Below are positions 31,618 through 44,079 of a DNA stretch of 64,000 nucleotides, piece by piece. This stretch comes from CAYXLI01 sp964464925 (GTDB taxonomy: Bacteria > Acidobacteriota > Terriglobia > Bryobacterales > Bryobacteraceae). The notes below the pieces were generated by a model. It ran no database searches. It saw nothing but the letters and a program-made list of their open reading frames with translations, and had not been told where the DNA came from. Every line of letters starts with the position of its first letter. Position 1 is the first letter of the stretch. The DNA lies in contig CAYXLI010000007.1 in NCBI GenBank assembly GCA_964464925.1, positions 1-64,000 of the forward strand. The letters are read 5' to 3'. Both the position numbers and the translations under genes were made by a program.

Positions 31618-34600
31618 TCATTTTTCGAGGCCGAGCAACAAGCGCGCGTCCTGCAGATACCGATTTGCGTCCCCTTCCGGAAATTCGGCAACTCGCTTGT
31701 GAAGTGTTTCACGATATGCCGGATCGAGTTTCGCAAGAGTTGTCAGGATCCGCACTTCAAAGACGCGTGCCTTATGCGCGCGCGCCACCGTCAGTGCGCG
31801 TGCGAACGTTTCCTCTGCCTCCGGGGGGATCATCGAGTTCCCCATTTGCCTCTCATTCGCCGCCGTTGTCGCCCTGTTCTCGCGCGCCATCTTGGCCAGC
31901 AGTTCACCTTTGATGCGCAGAATCTCTGCTTCATAAGACCGTTCCTCTGTACGGTCCATAATCGCCGCCGCCTCGTGCAATTGGCGCAGAGCCTCCTCCG
32001 GCTGGCCCGCCGCGGCCAGGCCTTCCGCATACATAGCAAGGCAGTAGGGCCGCTCCAGGAACGAATGCATCATGGCCTGCGTATCCAGGCTCCGCTTCAT
32101 TTCCTTCACGCCTTCGGCCACCTTGCCCATCGACACCAGCATGCGCCCGCGTACCACCCGGCCCCACTCCACAATTTGATACAGGCCATGTTCACGGCTC
32201 AATTGCATGGCGGTTTCCACCGTCTCCAGCGCTTTCTCTACATCGCCGATCGCGTGGTAGAACCAACCCAGAAAGAAGGTAGCGTAAGCGATCGAAGGAG
32301 GATGTACCAGCGACTTGGCGCGCACCACCGCCTCCTCCGCATTCCGATGCGCCCGCTCGGTGTCGCCGAGAGGAGCATAGAATCGGGAAAGCATCGCCTT
32401 CGTCGTCACGCCGGGATCCAGCAGGTATACCGCGGCATAGAAAACCGCCTGGTCGGCATGATAGATCTCGAATACACGCTCCAGGTACGCGCAGCCCTCG
32501 GCCATGTTGCCCATGAACCCGAGCGCCGAACCCTTGGCATGCAGTGCTTCCACCAGCACCGTCGGATCCCCCGACTGCTCCGCTGGCCCGAGCATCTCCT
32601 CGGCCACCCGCATTGCCTCGTGCATCCGGCCGCCGATCAGGTAGCAGGTCCACAATCCCCACAGCACCGGGAAGAGCCGCCGCATATCACCGAGTTTCAG
32701 GCATAGCTCGCGGGAGCGCAGGTGCGTCCTCTCCACCTCCGGAGCCGCGTACCCTTTGGTTGCCATCAGGGACATGCCCAGCGTCACCGAGATGGAGAGC
32801 TCCAGCTTCTGCCGCTCCACCGAATCCGGCAGCGGGTGCGTCGCCTTGAGTCCGTTTTCAGCCAGAATGACCGCTTCCGGATATGCAAATACGCGCGCTG
32901 CATTGCGGGAAGCAACCAGGTAGAACGTAGCCGCCTGTTGCCAGTCGCGCGCAGCTTCGAACAGAAAGGCCAGGTCCGCCGCCATGGTTCGCGACTTGTC
33001 GCCGAGAAAGCCGAGCAACGTACTCGCCACCGCCTTGCTCGTCGCCGCTCGCCGCGAAGGCGTTAGCCCGCCATAGAGAGCGTTCTGATAAAACAGGTGC
33101 ACGAACCGGTACCGTACGGTGAGCGTGCGATCCGGAAACTCGAGTTCGCCCACCTGCCGGATGAACTCGTGCACTTTATCGAGCTCCTGGAGCCGCTCCT
33201 CCACATCCACCGGATCGAGCGAGAGCACTTTGGCAAGCACCGCCGAATCAAACTGCACGCCCTGCACCGCCCCTGTTACCAGCAGCTTGCGGTTTTCCTC
33301 GGAGAACCCGTCGATCTTGAGCTGGATCATGCTGCGAATCGATGCCGGCATCTCCTTTTCAATCTCTTCCGGAACCTGCGCCAGCGTCCAGACGCCGTCC
33401 TGCTCCACCAGGATCCGGCGGTCGCGCAGGTAGCGCAGCGTATCCGTCATGAATAGCGGATTGCCTTCGGTCTTCGTGTGGATCAGGTTGAAAAATTGCC
33501 TGGGGAACCGGTTCTCCGGGAACTTCGAGGCAATATAGCGTTCTACGTCCTCACGAGTGAGAAATTCGAGTACCAGGTCTCGCGATTGTCCTCTTCCTTG
33601 CAGTTGCAGCTTCACTTGCTGAAACGGATGTTTGCCCGCGAGCAAGGCTGAAGACCGGTACGTCGCAATTACCAGAACCCGCAGATCCCTTCCCTTTGCA
33701 CCCAGATAGGAAAGCAGGTCGCAGGTGGAGACGTCGCTCCAGTGCAGGTCGTCGAAGAACAGCACCACGGGGCGGATGCGGCTCAGCTCATCGAAGAAAG
33801 CCTCGATCTCGCGCTTCATACGCTCGGACGAAGCCGTCTTCGCCTCTTGCGCTAAGAAGTCGATGGTCGAATCGCCCATAGACGGAGCGACCTGCAGATA
33901 CCAGGTCGGCGCGAAGCGCTTCAGCATCCGTGCCACCTGGTCTCCGGCGTCTCCGCGCACAAGGCTGTCCAGGCATTCGAGGATCGGCAAGAGAGCATCG
34001 GTTCCGCTCAACCGCTCCGAGCATCGTCCGCGTGCGATCCATGCCAGGCCGTGTCTGGCGCGCAGGTCGTCCAGGAATTCCTCCACAAGAGTCGTCTTCC
34101 CCAGACCTGCTTCGCCGGTCACGCACAACAGCGTCCAGGCGCCCTCGCTCGCGGATTGGAACGCCCCGGCGAGTTCCTTGCGCTCCTTCTCGCGGCCTAC
34201 GGACTGCCGTGTCACTGCCTCCGAAACAGCCGCGAACTCCGCAACCCGCGTCTTTGACATTTCCGCGAGAGCGGCGCGCACGTCGGCAGCAGAGGGCCGC
34301 AGGATCGCTTCCTTTGAGAGCATCCGGTGCAGGAGTTCGTCGAACGCCGCCGGCACCTGCGGATTCACACGGCTTGGCATCGCCGGAGTGTCGCACAGGA
34401 TCGCGTTCAGCATGGCCGGCGTCGACGGTGCATAGAACGGATGCTGTCCCGTCGCCAACTCGTAGAAGACGACCCCCAGCGCGAAGATGTCCGATGCGCT
34501 TTCAGCCAGTTCGCCACGCGCCTGCTCCGGCGACATATAGCGGGCCGTGCCGATCATCGCCCCTACGTTCGTCATGCCGCGCGTAATGGTTCCTTCAGCG

Positions 34601-35079
34601 CCCTCGGCATGCCGCGACAGACGCGCAATCCCGAAGTCCAGGACTTTCACGTAGCCGTCCGAGCGCACCATAATGTTGTCCGGCTTGATATCACGGTGCA
34701 CGATGCCACTTGCGTGTGCGATGGCCAATGCCTCGGCAAGCTGCCGGAAGATGGGGATCAGCGGCTCCACCTCGGGCTGAGCCTGCACCATGGAGCGAAG
34801 GGTGCGGCCCTCAATGAACTCCATCACGATGAAGTCGCCGCCCTCCCAGGAAGCGATCTCGTGGATCGTGATGATGTTCGGATGGTTCAAGGCCGAGGCC
34901 GCTTTCGCCTCCTGCATGAAGCGCCTTCGGTTAGCCTCGTCCGCGACCAGGCGTGCCGAAAGAGTCTTGACCGCCACGAAACGATCGAGCTTGGCATCGC
35001 GTGCCTTATAGACGGCGCCCATGCCGCCTTCGCCCACTTTCTGGAGGATCTCGTAATGTCCAACAGTCGACCCGACCAT
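31618..35079 (-). CDS. Ser/Thr protein kinase with AAA-type ATPase and TPR domains
   Basis: About 1153 residues from the ATG at 35079 (MVGSTVGHYEILQKVGEGGMG); an upstream extension in frame is not homologous. The Hanks-type kinase has the Gly loop at 16-21, Lys38, HRDIKPDN at 128-135 and DFG at 148-150. A STAND-like ATPase follows, with Walker A GEAGLGKT at 322-329 and a Walker B-like VVLFFDDLHWSD. The remaining 600 residues are helical TPR repeats. No transmembrane segment is seen between the domains, so it is likely cytoplasmic. Such kinase-ATPase-TPR proteins act as signal-sensing regulators in acidobacteria and myxobacteria. It is divergent from the patatin gene with 82 bases between starts. 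Confidence 0.92.
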   Translation of the reverse strand: MVGSTVGHYEILQKVGEGGMGAVYKARDAKLDRFVAVKTLSARLVADEANRRRFMQEAKAASALNHPNIITIHEIASWEGGDFIVMEFIEGRTLRSMVQAQPEVEPLIPIFRQLAEALAIAHASGIVHRDIKPDNIMVRSDGYVKVLDFGIARLSRHAEGAEGTITRGMTNVGAMIGTARYMSPEQARGELAESASDIFALGVVFYELATGQHPFYAPSTPAMLNAILCDTPAMPSRVNPQVPAAFDELLHRMLSKEAILRPSAADVRAALAEMSKTRVAEFAAVSEAVTRQSVGREKERKELAGAFQSASEGAWTLLCVTGEAGLGKTTLVEEFLDDLRARHGLAWIARGRCSERLSGTDALLPILECLDSLVRGDAGDQVARMLKRFAPTWYLQVAPSMGDSTIDFLAQEAKTASSERMKREIEAFFDELSRIRPVVLFFDDLHWSDVSTCDLLSYLGAKGRDLRVLVIATYRSSALLAGKHPFQQVKLQLQGRGQSRDLVLEFLTREDVERYIASKFPENRFPRQFFNLIHTKTEGNPLFMTDTLRYLRDRRILVEQDGVWTLAQVPEEIEKEMPASIRSMIQLKIDGFSEENRKLLVTGAVQGVQFDSAVLAKVLSLDPVDVEERLQELDKVHEFIRQVGELEFPDRTLTVRYRFVHLFYQNALYGGLTPSRRAATSKAVASTLLGFLGDKSRTMAADLAFLFEAARDWQQAATFYLVASRNAARVFAYPEAVILAENGLKATHPLPDSVERQKLELSISVTLGMSLMATKGYAAPEVERTHLRSRELCLKLGDMRRLFPVLWGLWTCYLIGGRMHEAMRVAEEMLGPAEQSGDPTVLVEALHAKGSALGFMGNMAEGCAYLERVFEIYHADQAVFYAAVYLLDPGVTTKAMLSRFYAPLGDTERAHRNAEEAVVRAKSLVHPPSIAYATFFLGWFYHAIGDVEKALETVETAMQLSREHGLYQIVEWGRVVRGRMLVSMGKVAEGVKEMKRSLDTQAMMHSFLERPYCLAMYAEGLAAAGQPEEALRQLHEAAAIMDRTEERSYEAEILRIKGELLAKMARENRATTAANERQMGNSMIPPEAEETFARALTVARAHKARVFEVRILTTLAKLDPAYRETLHKRVAEFPEGDANRYLQDARLLLGLEK

Positions 35080-35161
35080 TTTGCGGATACAACATTTTTC
35101 CACAAACATGTGCAAAAACGTAGTAGTTGACTTAGTATTGGGGGACCCGGAGTTCGCTTGT

Positions 35162-37771
35162 ATGAACCCAGCAGCATCTTTCGATCCTATTCGCCTACCG
35201 GACGTACTAGAGACTGAGTACGCACACCTGGGGCTGGAGATCTCTCCTCTCGATGGAGAAGCCAACCAAGACGACCCCACCCGCCTGACTCATATCCGCT
35301 CGCAAGTGCACCAGCATGAGCCGCTGCGCGCTCTCTGCATTTCCGGGGGCGGTATCCGGTCTGCGACGTTTGCGCTTGGCGCCCTGCAAGGCCTGGCTAA
35401 GCTGCTGCTCCTCGAACAGTTCGACTATGTTTCGACAGTATCGGGCGGAGGGTACATAGGAAGCTGGCTGAGCGCCTGGATCCACCGTGCCGGCGTCGAT
35501 AACGTCTCCGACCGGCTTGCCGGCCGCTGCCAGCCGGGCCCCTGCGACGTGGACCCGGTGGAGCACCTGCGGGAGTTCAACAGCTATCTGACGCCGAAGC
35601 TCGGAATCGGATCGGTGGATACCTGGACGCTGGCAGCGATCGTCGTCCGCAACCTCGTCTTGAACTGGCTGCTGCTGATTCCGATTCTGCTGTGCGTCGC
35701 GATGGCCCCGCGCCTTGCGGTCGGGCTCTTCGAGATGGAGGACGTTCCCTACGAAGGGATCTTCGACTACGTGGTGATGGCCATCTCGATCTGCCTGTTC
35801 GCGGTGGCGAATTTCAACCTGTTCCGCTATCTGCCTAGCGTGGGTAACGTGAAGCACACCGCGGCGCAGTTCCTCCGAAATCTCTTCGCGCCTATTGTGC
35901 TCTCCGGCATTTTGATGCTCACCGTTTTCTGGTGGCAGTGGGACATGGACACCTCTACGCCGGTGTTCGGAGCTATGGCGGGCTGGTCCTTCGCGATATC
36001 AATGGCCACTTGGCTCGTTTACCTGACGATTTACCAGCGGGCGCGGTTTTGGCGCCTGCTCTTCGGGCCCATTAGCCTGGCGCTTCTGATCGGTGCGGTC
36101 TCGACCGGTGCCTCCTGTTACCTTCTGACCAACTGGTTATACTCCGTCAGCAATTCAACGTACTTCACGGCCTTCGGGCTGCCATTGTTCATGCTCGGAC
36201 CGCTGATCGGCGGGTTGCTGTTTATCGGGTTCAGCAGTCGTGCGCTGGAGGACAGCGACCGCGAGTGGTCATCGCGAGTCGGCGCCTACCTACTGCAGTT
36301 CCTGTTCTCCTGGCTGGCGCTCTGCCTGCTCGTACTCGTCGTACCCACCCTCGTCCTGCACGCCGGCGGCTGGATCCAAAGTACAATCGCGGCGGCCGGC
36401 GGCATCAGCGGCTGGATTACATCCCTGGCGGGGCGCAGCGCAAAGACCGGGTCTCACAAGGAAAAACCCGCGTCACCCTGGAGGGAGATCGCCGGCAAAC
36501 TGGCACTACCCGTATTCCTCTGTTCGCTCCTGGTGGGCCTGTCACTCATCTTGAATCTGATCCTCGCTGGATTGCACCTCACGGCAACCGCCTGGTGGGA
36601 TCACCAGAAGCTGCTGGAGGACACTCCAATTTGGAATTCTCTGCTCCTCACTCTCGTGCTCACGGGATTCACGACGATCATGGCGCGCTTCATCAACACG
36701 AACAAGTTCTCTCTGCATGGCATGTACCGGAACCGGCTCGTGAGAGCGTATCTGGCGGCAAGCAACTCCGGCCGCAACCCGAATCCGTTCACGGGCTTCG
36801 ACGAGAACGACAACATCAACATCTCGGATTTAAGAGAGCAGGTGCCGTTGCATGTGACGAATCAGGCATTGAATCTGGTATCGGGAAAGAACCTCGCATG
36901 GCAGCAGCGGAAGGCGCAGACGTTCACGGTAACACCGTTCCACGCCGGAAACTACGATCTTGGGTACCGTGATTCGAAAGAGTATGGCCTCGGAATTTCC
37001 CTTGGTACCGCAATGACTATCTCAGGTGCAGCGGCCAGTCCGAATATGGGTTATCATTCTTCGCCGCTGGTCGGGTTCACCATGATGCTGTTCAATGCCC
37101 GTCTCGGCTGCTGGCTCGGGAATCCGGGTTGGGCAGGCAGAGACACCTGGCAGGATGACGGCCCGCGGACTGCGGTCGGTTCCGTGGTCCGGGAAGCTTT
37201 AGGGCTGACGGACAATACAGGTCCGTATGTGTACCTCTCGGATGGCGGCCACTTCGAGAATCTTGCGCTCTATGAGATGGTGCTGCGGCGCGTGCGGACC
37301 GTCATTGTGCTCGATTCCGGCTGCGACCCGGATCTTACGTACGAGGATCTGGGGAACGCATTGCGCAAAATCCGTATCGACTTCGGCATCCCCATCGACT
37401 TTCCAGACGAGTACCTGAATCCGCTGCGGAATAAGCAGGCGCGATGCGCAGTAGCAACGATCCGCTACTCGGCGGTAGACAAGGACGGCCGCGACGGCAC
37501 GCTGCTCTACATCAAGCCGATCCTGCTCGGCGACGAACCGCCGGACGTGGCAAGCTACGCGAAGTCAAGCGCGACATTCCCTCACGAGACCACGAACGAC
37601 CAGTGGTTCACCGAGTCGCAAACGGAGAGCTACCGGATGCTCGGTTGCTGCGCCATGGAACAGATTGCGCGCGGCTGGACCGGTGAGCGCATGGAAGACT
37701 TCCTCACTCATGTGAAGGAGAACTATTTGCGGCCGTACGGGGCAGGGCGAGCGGCCGGTGGTACGATCTGA
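35162..37771 (+). CDS. Large membrane-embedded patatin-like phospholipase
   Basis: About 869 residues from the ATG at 35162, preceded by GGAG; an upstream start would overlap the kinase gene. The N-terminal oxyanion motif is SGGGIRSATFALG (about 61-73). The nucleophile segment reads STVSGGGYIGS with Ser near 94, so the usual GxSxG becomes VSGGG, as in a group of large bacterial patatins. The catalytic Asp lies in YLSDGGHFENLALYEM near residue 693. Between them, about 150-560, are some eight hydrophobic segments, so the two halves of the catalytic site flank a membrane region. A lipid hydrolase in or on the inner membrane is inferred. It lies just before the VWFA gene on the same strand. Confidence 0.88.
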   Translation: MNPAASFDPIRLPDVLETEYAHLGLEISPLDGEANQDDPTRLTHIRSQVHQHEPLRALCISGGGIRSATFALGALQGLAKLLLLEQFDYVSTVSGGGYIGSWLSAWIHRAGVDNVSDRLAGRCQPGPCDVDPVEHLREFNSYLTPKLGIGSVDTWTLAAIVVRNLVLNWLLLIPILLCVAMAPRLAVGLFEMEDVPYEGIFDYVVMAISICLFAVANFNLFRYLPSVGNVKHTAAQFLRNLFAPIVLSGILMLTVFWWQWDMDTSTPVFGAMAGWSFAISMATWLVYLTIYQRARFWRLLFGPISLALLIGAVSTGASCYLLTNWLYSVSNSTYFTAFGLPLFMLGPLIGGLLFIGFSSRALEDSDREWSSRVGAYLLQFLFSWLALCLLVLVVPTLVLHAGGWIQSTIAAAGGISGWITSLAGRSAKTGSHKEKPASPWREIAGKLALPVFLCSLLVGLSLILNLILAGLHLTATAWWDHQKLLEDTPIWNSLLLTLVLTGFTTIMARFINTNKFSLHGMYRNRLVRAYLAASNSGRNPNPFTGFDENDNINISDLREQVPLHVTNQALNLVSGKNLAWQQRKAQTFTVTPFHAGNYDLGYRDSKEYGLGISLGTAMTISGAAASPNMGYHSSPLVGFTMMLFNARLGCWLGNPGWAGRDTWQDDGPRTAVGSVVREALGLTDNTGPYVYLSDGGHFENLALYEMVLRRVRTVIVLDSGCDPDLTYEDLGNALRKIRIDFGIPIDFPDEYLNPLRNKQARCAVATIRYSAVDKDGRDGTLLYIKPILLGDEPPDVASYAKSSATFPHETTNDQWFTESQTESYRMLGCCAMEQIARGWTGERMEDFLTHVKENYLRPYGAGRAAGGTI

Positions 37772-37787
37772 GTAGGTGTACAACTCC

Positions 37788-38798
37788 ATGCTGGGTCGCG
37801 GAATTCTCGCAATCTTCGTGTCTGCATCTCTGTTCGCACAGGCTCCGGAAACGCCAACTTCGGGCAGCCCGCAGATCCGCGTTCAGGTCAACGAAGTCAT
37901 CGTGCCGGTGACGGTCACCGACGAAAAAGGCAAGTTCGTGTCGAACCTCGACAAGGGCGATTTTAAGATCGTCGACGGAGGCCGGGAGCAGAAGATCCAG
38001 TTCTTCACCCGCGAGCGGAACCAGCCTGTTGTAATCGGGTTCCTGATGGACGCCAGCAATGCGAGCCGCATTCATTGGAAGAACTATCAGGACGCGGCGA
38101 TCGAGCTGATTTACACTCTGCTGCCGAACGACAAGAAATACAGCGGCTACCTGGTTTCGTACGCCAACGAGGCTGAACTACAGGCGAACACGACAACGGA
38201 TCCGGAGAAACTCGTGGAGAAGATCCGGAAGATGAAGGCCGGGGGCGGAGCGGCGTTGTATGACGCCATTTACATCGCCTGCACCAGCCGCACTCTGGTA
38301 AAGGGCGAGCCGATCGAACCCCGCCGCATTCTCGTGATCATCGGCGATGGTCATGATTCCGCCAGCAAAAAGACGCTCGACCAGGTACTCGAGATCGCAC
38401 AACGCAACCTGGTGACGATTTATGGCGTGAGCACCACCGCTTACGGCTTCGGCAACGAAGGCGATAAGAACCTGGTCCGGCTGGCAGAGGAGACCGGCGG
38501 GCGAGTGGAATACCCGCTCCAGAACATTTATAAAGACGTTTCCGGATATCTCGAAACGCCGTCAGACGAAGGAAACTATGCGCTGAAGGTCGGGACGGGC
38601 GGCTATGCGTCGGCGATTTCCCAGAACATGTTCCGCGCGATCGCGGCCGTCGCCGGTGAAGTCACTACACAGTACATTCTCCGGTATGTGCCGGATGTGC
38701 CGGAGAGCGATAAAGTCTTCCGGAACATTCGCGTGGTGGTCAACTTGCCGAACGTCAAGATTCGGGCTCGTAAGGGATATTATCCTCTTAATCCTTAG
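37788..38798 (+). CDS. Acidobacterial VWFA-related exported protein
   Basis: About 336 residues from the ATG at 37788, which opens a signal peptide (LGRGILAIFVSASLFAQ); a GTG four codons upstream is in frame. The family pattern is VNEVIVPVTVTDEKGKFVSNLDKGDFKIVDGG then a von Willebrand A core in which the metal-site motif is changed to FLMDASNASR (DxSxx). IPNG-like ends read NVKIRARKGYYPLNP, typical of the acidobacterial group known as TIGR03436. The function is unknown; these occur in dozens of copies per genome and are thought to be surface or periplasmic binding proteins. It begins 16 bases after the patatin stop and is likely co-transcribed. Confidence 0.88.
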   Translation: MLGRGILAIFVSASLFAQAPETPTSGSPQIRVQVNEVIVPVTVTDEKGKFVSNLDKGDFKIVDGGREQKIQFFTRERNQPVVIGFLMDASNASRIHWKNYQDAAIELIYTLLPNDKKYSGYLVSYANEAELQANTTTDPEKLVEKIRKMKAGGGAALYDAIYIACTSRTLVKGEPIEPRRILVIIGDGHDSASKKTLDQVLEIAQRNLVTIYGVSTTAYGFGNEGDKNLVRLAEETGGRVEYPLQNIYKDVSGYLETPSDEGNYALKVGTGGYASAISQNMFRAIAAVAGEVTTQYILRYVPDVPESDKVFRNIRVVVNLPNVKIRARKGYYPLNP

Positions 38799-38819
38799 GT
38801 TTCGGACGACAAGAAACAT

Positions 38820-39629
38820 ATGCCAGTGATCCCGATGCGGAGCGCGGAGTACGTCATCGTACAAGCGGCGCTGCCCGGCGGCACGGTCGAGAACGTTGGC
38901 GTTTTCCTTATAGATCCGGACACGAACACTGGGCACCTGCGCTTCCGACGCGACTGGGAAGAAATCGCCGAGGAAGAAGATGCCGAGGTGCTGCGGGAGT
39001 TGCCCGATGACCTGGCTCTCAAGATGCGCGAGATGGGAGCAGGCGAGTTACTCGCTTTTCTCGAAGACAAGGTCTCCAATACCATTCGATTGACCGAACG
39101 GGAATCGGTGGTGGTGGAAGATTGTGGTTCGGCCGCGGATCGTCTCTACCGGAAGCATGTCGCGCCGAAGGTGCTGCCCTTCCGCACTCATCTGCCTCTG
39201 TACAGTCTGCGCGCGGCAGCCGGGAAATTCGGCGAGAGCATGGAAGTGGAGCCGGAAGATTGGGTGGAAACGCCGGAGCGGCTAAGGCTCACTGAAGACA
39301 TGTTCGTGGCGCATGTGAGCGGGCGGTCGATGGAACCGAAGATCCCGGATGGCAGTCTGTGCGTATTTCGCTACAACGTGACTGGTTCGCGGCAGGGCAA
39401 ATTCGTACTGGTGATGAACTACGGCGAGGCGGGCGAGAACCGGTTCACGATCAAGCGTTACACGAGTGCAAAACTGAAGGGCGGGGATGGCACGTGGGAG
39501 CACGGGCAAATCCGCCTGGAGCCGCTGAATCCCGAGTACGAGGCCTGGGATCTCGATCCTGAAGATACGCGACTGAAGATAGTCGGCGAGTTCGTCGCGG
39601 TCTTAAGCGGCCCGCCGGAGGAAACGTAA
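38820..39629 (+). CDS. S24-type peptidase domain protein without HTH
   Basis: The protein has 269 residues. The C-terminal 110 residues are LexA/UmuD-type S24: VAHVSGRSMEPKIPDGSLCVF with catalytic Ser170 and RFTIKRYTS with Lys212. Where LexA and phage repressors carry a DNA-binding HTH, this protein has a 120-residue N-terminal domain (SAEYVIVQAALPGGTVENVG, VFLIDPDTNTGHLRFR) resembling DUF3037-type domains; that match is from recall and moderate. No signal peptide is present. An S24 domain in this setting may self-cleave on DNA damage or act as a processing peptidase. It lies 21 bases behind the VWFA gene and overlaps the convergent methyltransferase gene by 27 bases. Confidence 0.82.
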   Translation: MPVIPMRSAEYVIVQAALPGGTVENVGVFLIDPDTNTGHLRFRRDWEEIAEEEDAEVLRELPDDLALKMREMGAGELLAFLEDKVSNTIRLTERESVVVEDCGSAADRLYRKHVAPKVLPFRTHLPLYSLRAAAGKFGESMEVEPEDWVETPERLRLTEDMFVAHVSGRSMEPKIPDGSLCVFRYNVTGSRQGKFVLVMNYGEAGENRFTIKRYTSAKLKGGDGTWEHGQIRLEPLNPEYEAWDLDPEDTRLKIVGEFVAVLSGPPEET

Positions 39630-40661
39630 ATCGATCCGGCGGCGGGACAGCCGCTGGATTCTTACCGGCTGATCCACTTTGCGAAAAACCATCTCGATCC
39701 AAGGACCAGTGAGCGTGCCGTGCTCCTGCGTGGTTGTGCGGCTCCAGGCGGCGACGTGCTCACTGACCAGCGGTTGTTCGCGTGCGATGCGGTCCGTGAT
39801 CTCCGGAAACGGCATCGTGACGAGTTCGGAGTTGAATCCGCGCAGATAATCGAACCCGTGCGCGCCCATGAGCCGGGCGAGCGCCTCCGGAGTGTAGCCG
39901 TACAAGTAGGGCCAACCCAACAGGTTGTTGTAGGCGAGGGCGTGCCGGTCGCGAGTTGCCTCATAGAACAGGGCGTTCGGAACGCGCGCTACGAGAATCC
40001 CGTGCCGCTTCAAGAAGGAGTGCGCGGCTCGCAATGCCGGTTTGGGATCGGCCAACTGCTCGAAGCAGTTCCAGATAAAAATGCCATCGTACTTGTTCGG
40101 GCCGAAGTGCGCTTCTTCGATCGCACCTTGCTCGGTCTTCAAGCCCAGGCTACGGACAAATTGCGTCGTGTCGCGGCCGACATCGAGGCCAACAGGCCGC
40201 CAGTTCCATTCCTCCGCAACCTGGAGGAAGGCGCCCAGGTGCGGGCCGATCTCCAGGATCTCAGCTCTCGCACGCAGCAGCGGCTCATAGGCTTCCCGCT
40301 TTTTCGCGAACGCCTCGATGTAGCGGGGCAGAACGGCGCGCATCAGGTCGGGATCATTCGGGTCCTCTTCGTAAGAACCCGCGTCGCGGACGCGTGTCTC
40401 GTCCCGGAGCAGGACGCCGCACTGGCTGCATGCCGCAACCGCCGCCGGAAAACCATGCATGAAATCGAGAAGGTCCTTGACCTCGCTGCGCTTCGGACGC
40501 CAGGTGATCCTGGAGCGGACAAACTGCTTGCGCGCGGAGATCTCCCGCGCGATGGAATGCCGCGGAACCACTTCACGAAACCTGCTTCCGCCGCACACCG
40601 GGCACGCAACAAGGGTCGCCACGCCTGTTGGACGCCCGGTTCGGGAGAAGTCGATCAACAT
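39603..40661 (-). CDS. SAM-dependent methyltransferase with N-terminal zinc site
   Basis: The protein has 352 residues. Near the N-terminus CPVCGG and, about 60 residues later, CSQCG form a likely four-Cys zinc site, as in many C-methyltransferase-like proteins of sugar and polyketide pathways. The Rossmann core follows: ILEIGPHLGAFLQVA (SAM loop), PVGLDVG, DGIFIWNCFEQLADP and GILVARVPN. The substrate is unknown; sugar or lipid modification is a guess from the domain order. Its end overlaps the S24 gene convergently, and its start is 8 bases from the CMD gene stop, which is on the same strand. Confidence 0.85.
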   Translation of the reverse strand: MLIDFSRTGRPTGVATLVACPVCGGSRFREVVPRHSIAREISARKQFVRSRITWRPKRSEVKDLLDFMHGFPAAVAACSQCGVLLRDETRVRDAGSYEEDPNDPDLMRAVLPRYIEAFAKKREAYEPLLRARAEILEIGPHLGAFLQVAEEWNWRPVGLDVGRDTTQFVRSLGLKTEQGAIEEAHFGPNKYDGIFIWNCFEQLADPKPALRAAHSFLKRHGILVARVPNALFYEATRDRHALAYNNLLGWPYLYGYTPEALARLMGAHGFDYLRGFNSELVTMPFPEITDRIAREQPLVSEHVAAWSRTTTQEHGTLTGPWIEMVFRKVDQPVRIQRLSRRRIDLRFLRRAA

Positions 40662-40668
40662 TCAGTTT

Positions 40669-41073
40669 TCAAATAGCAGGGGTGCGAAACCGGTCATCGA
40701 TTTCGACCTGGTAACCACTGGCGAGACGGTTAGTTTCATTCGCCATGCCGACGACGGACATGACCTCGGCGAACATTTCATCCGTCATGCCGGCTTTGCG
40801 AGCAGACGCAGTGTGCGACGCGATGCAATAGCCGCACTGGTTGGTCGCGCTGATTGCGACATAAATGAGTTCTTTGAGCAGTGGGTCGAGGGCTCCGGGG
40901 CGCATGACTTCCTTGACGCTTTCCCATGTACGGCGGAGCAGAGCCGGATCGTGGGCGAGAGCCCGCCAGAAGTTATTAATGTAGTCGGTCTGGCGGGTAG
41001 TCAGGATGTCGTCGTAGACTGCGCGTACTTCGGGAGAGGCTTGTTCATAGGAGATTAATCCGCAAGTGGCCAT
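40669..41073 (-). CDS. Carboxymuconolactone decarboxylase family (AhpD-like) protein
   Basis: The protein has 134 residues from the ATG at 41073, where homology begins; the much longer open frame upstream is the reverse of the cytochrome gene. The AhpD core is seen in KELIYVAISATNQCGYCIASHTASARKAG, carrying the CxxC redox pair at residues 80 and 83 and the conserved His at 87. Members are peroxidase-system disulfide proteins or decarboxylases; the CxxC-x3-H form favours a peroxidase-like role. Divergent from the DUF1549/DUF1553 cytochrome gene with 27 bases between starts, and followed by the methyltransferase gene on the same strand. Confidence 0.9.
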   Translation of the reverse strand: MATCGLISYEQASPEVRAVYDDILTTRQTDYINNFWRALAHDPALLRRTWESVKEVMRPGALDPLLKELIYVAISATNQCGYCIASHTASARKAGMTDEMFAEVMSVVGMANETNRLASGYQVEIDDRFRTPAI

Positions 41074-41100
41074 GCTGTGATTAAATAACAACAATTCGTC

Positions 41101-44076
<2,976 letters not shown>

Positions 44077-44079
44077 GCG

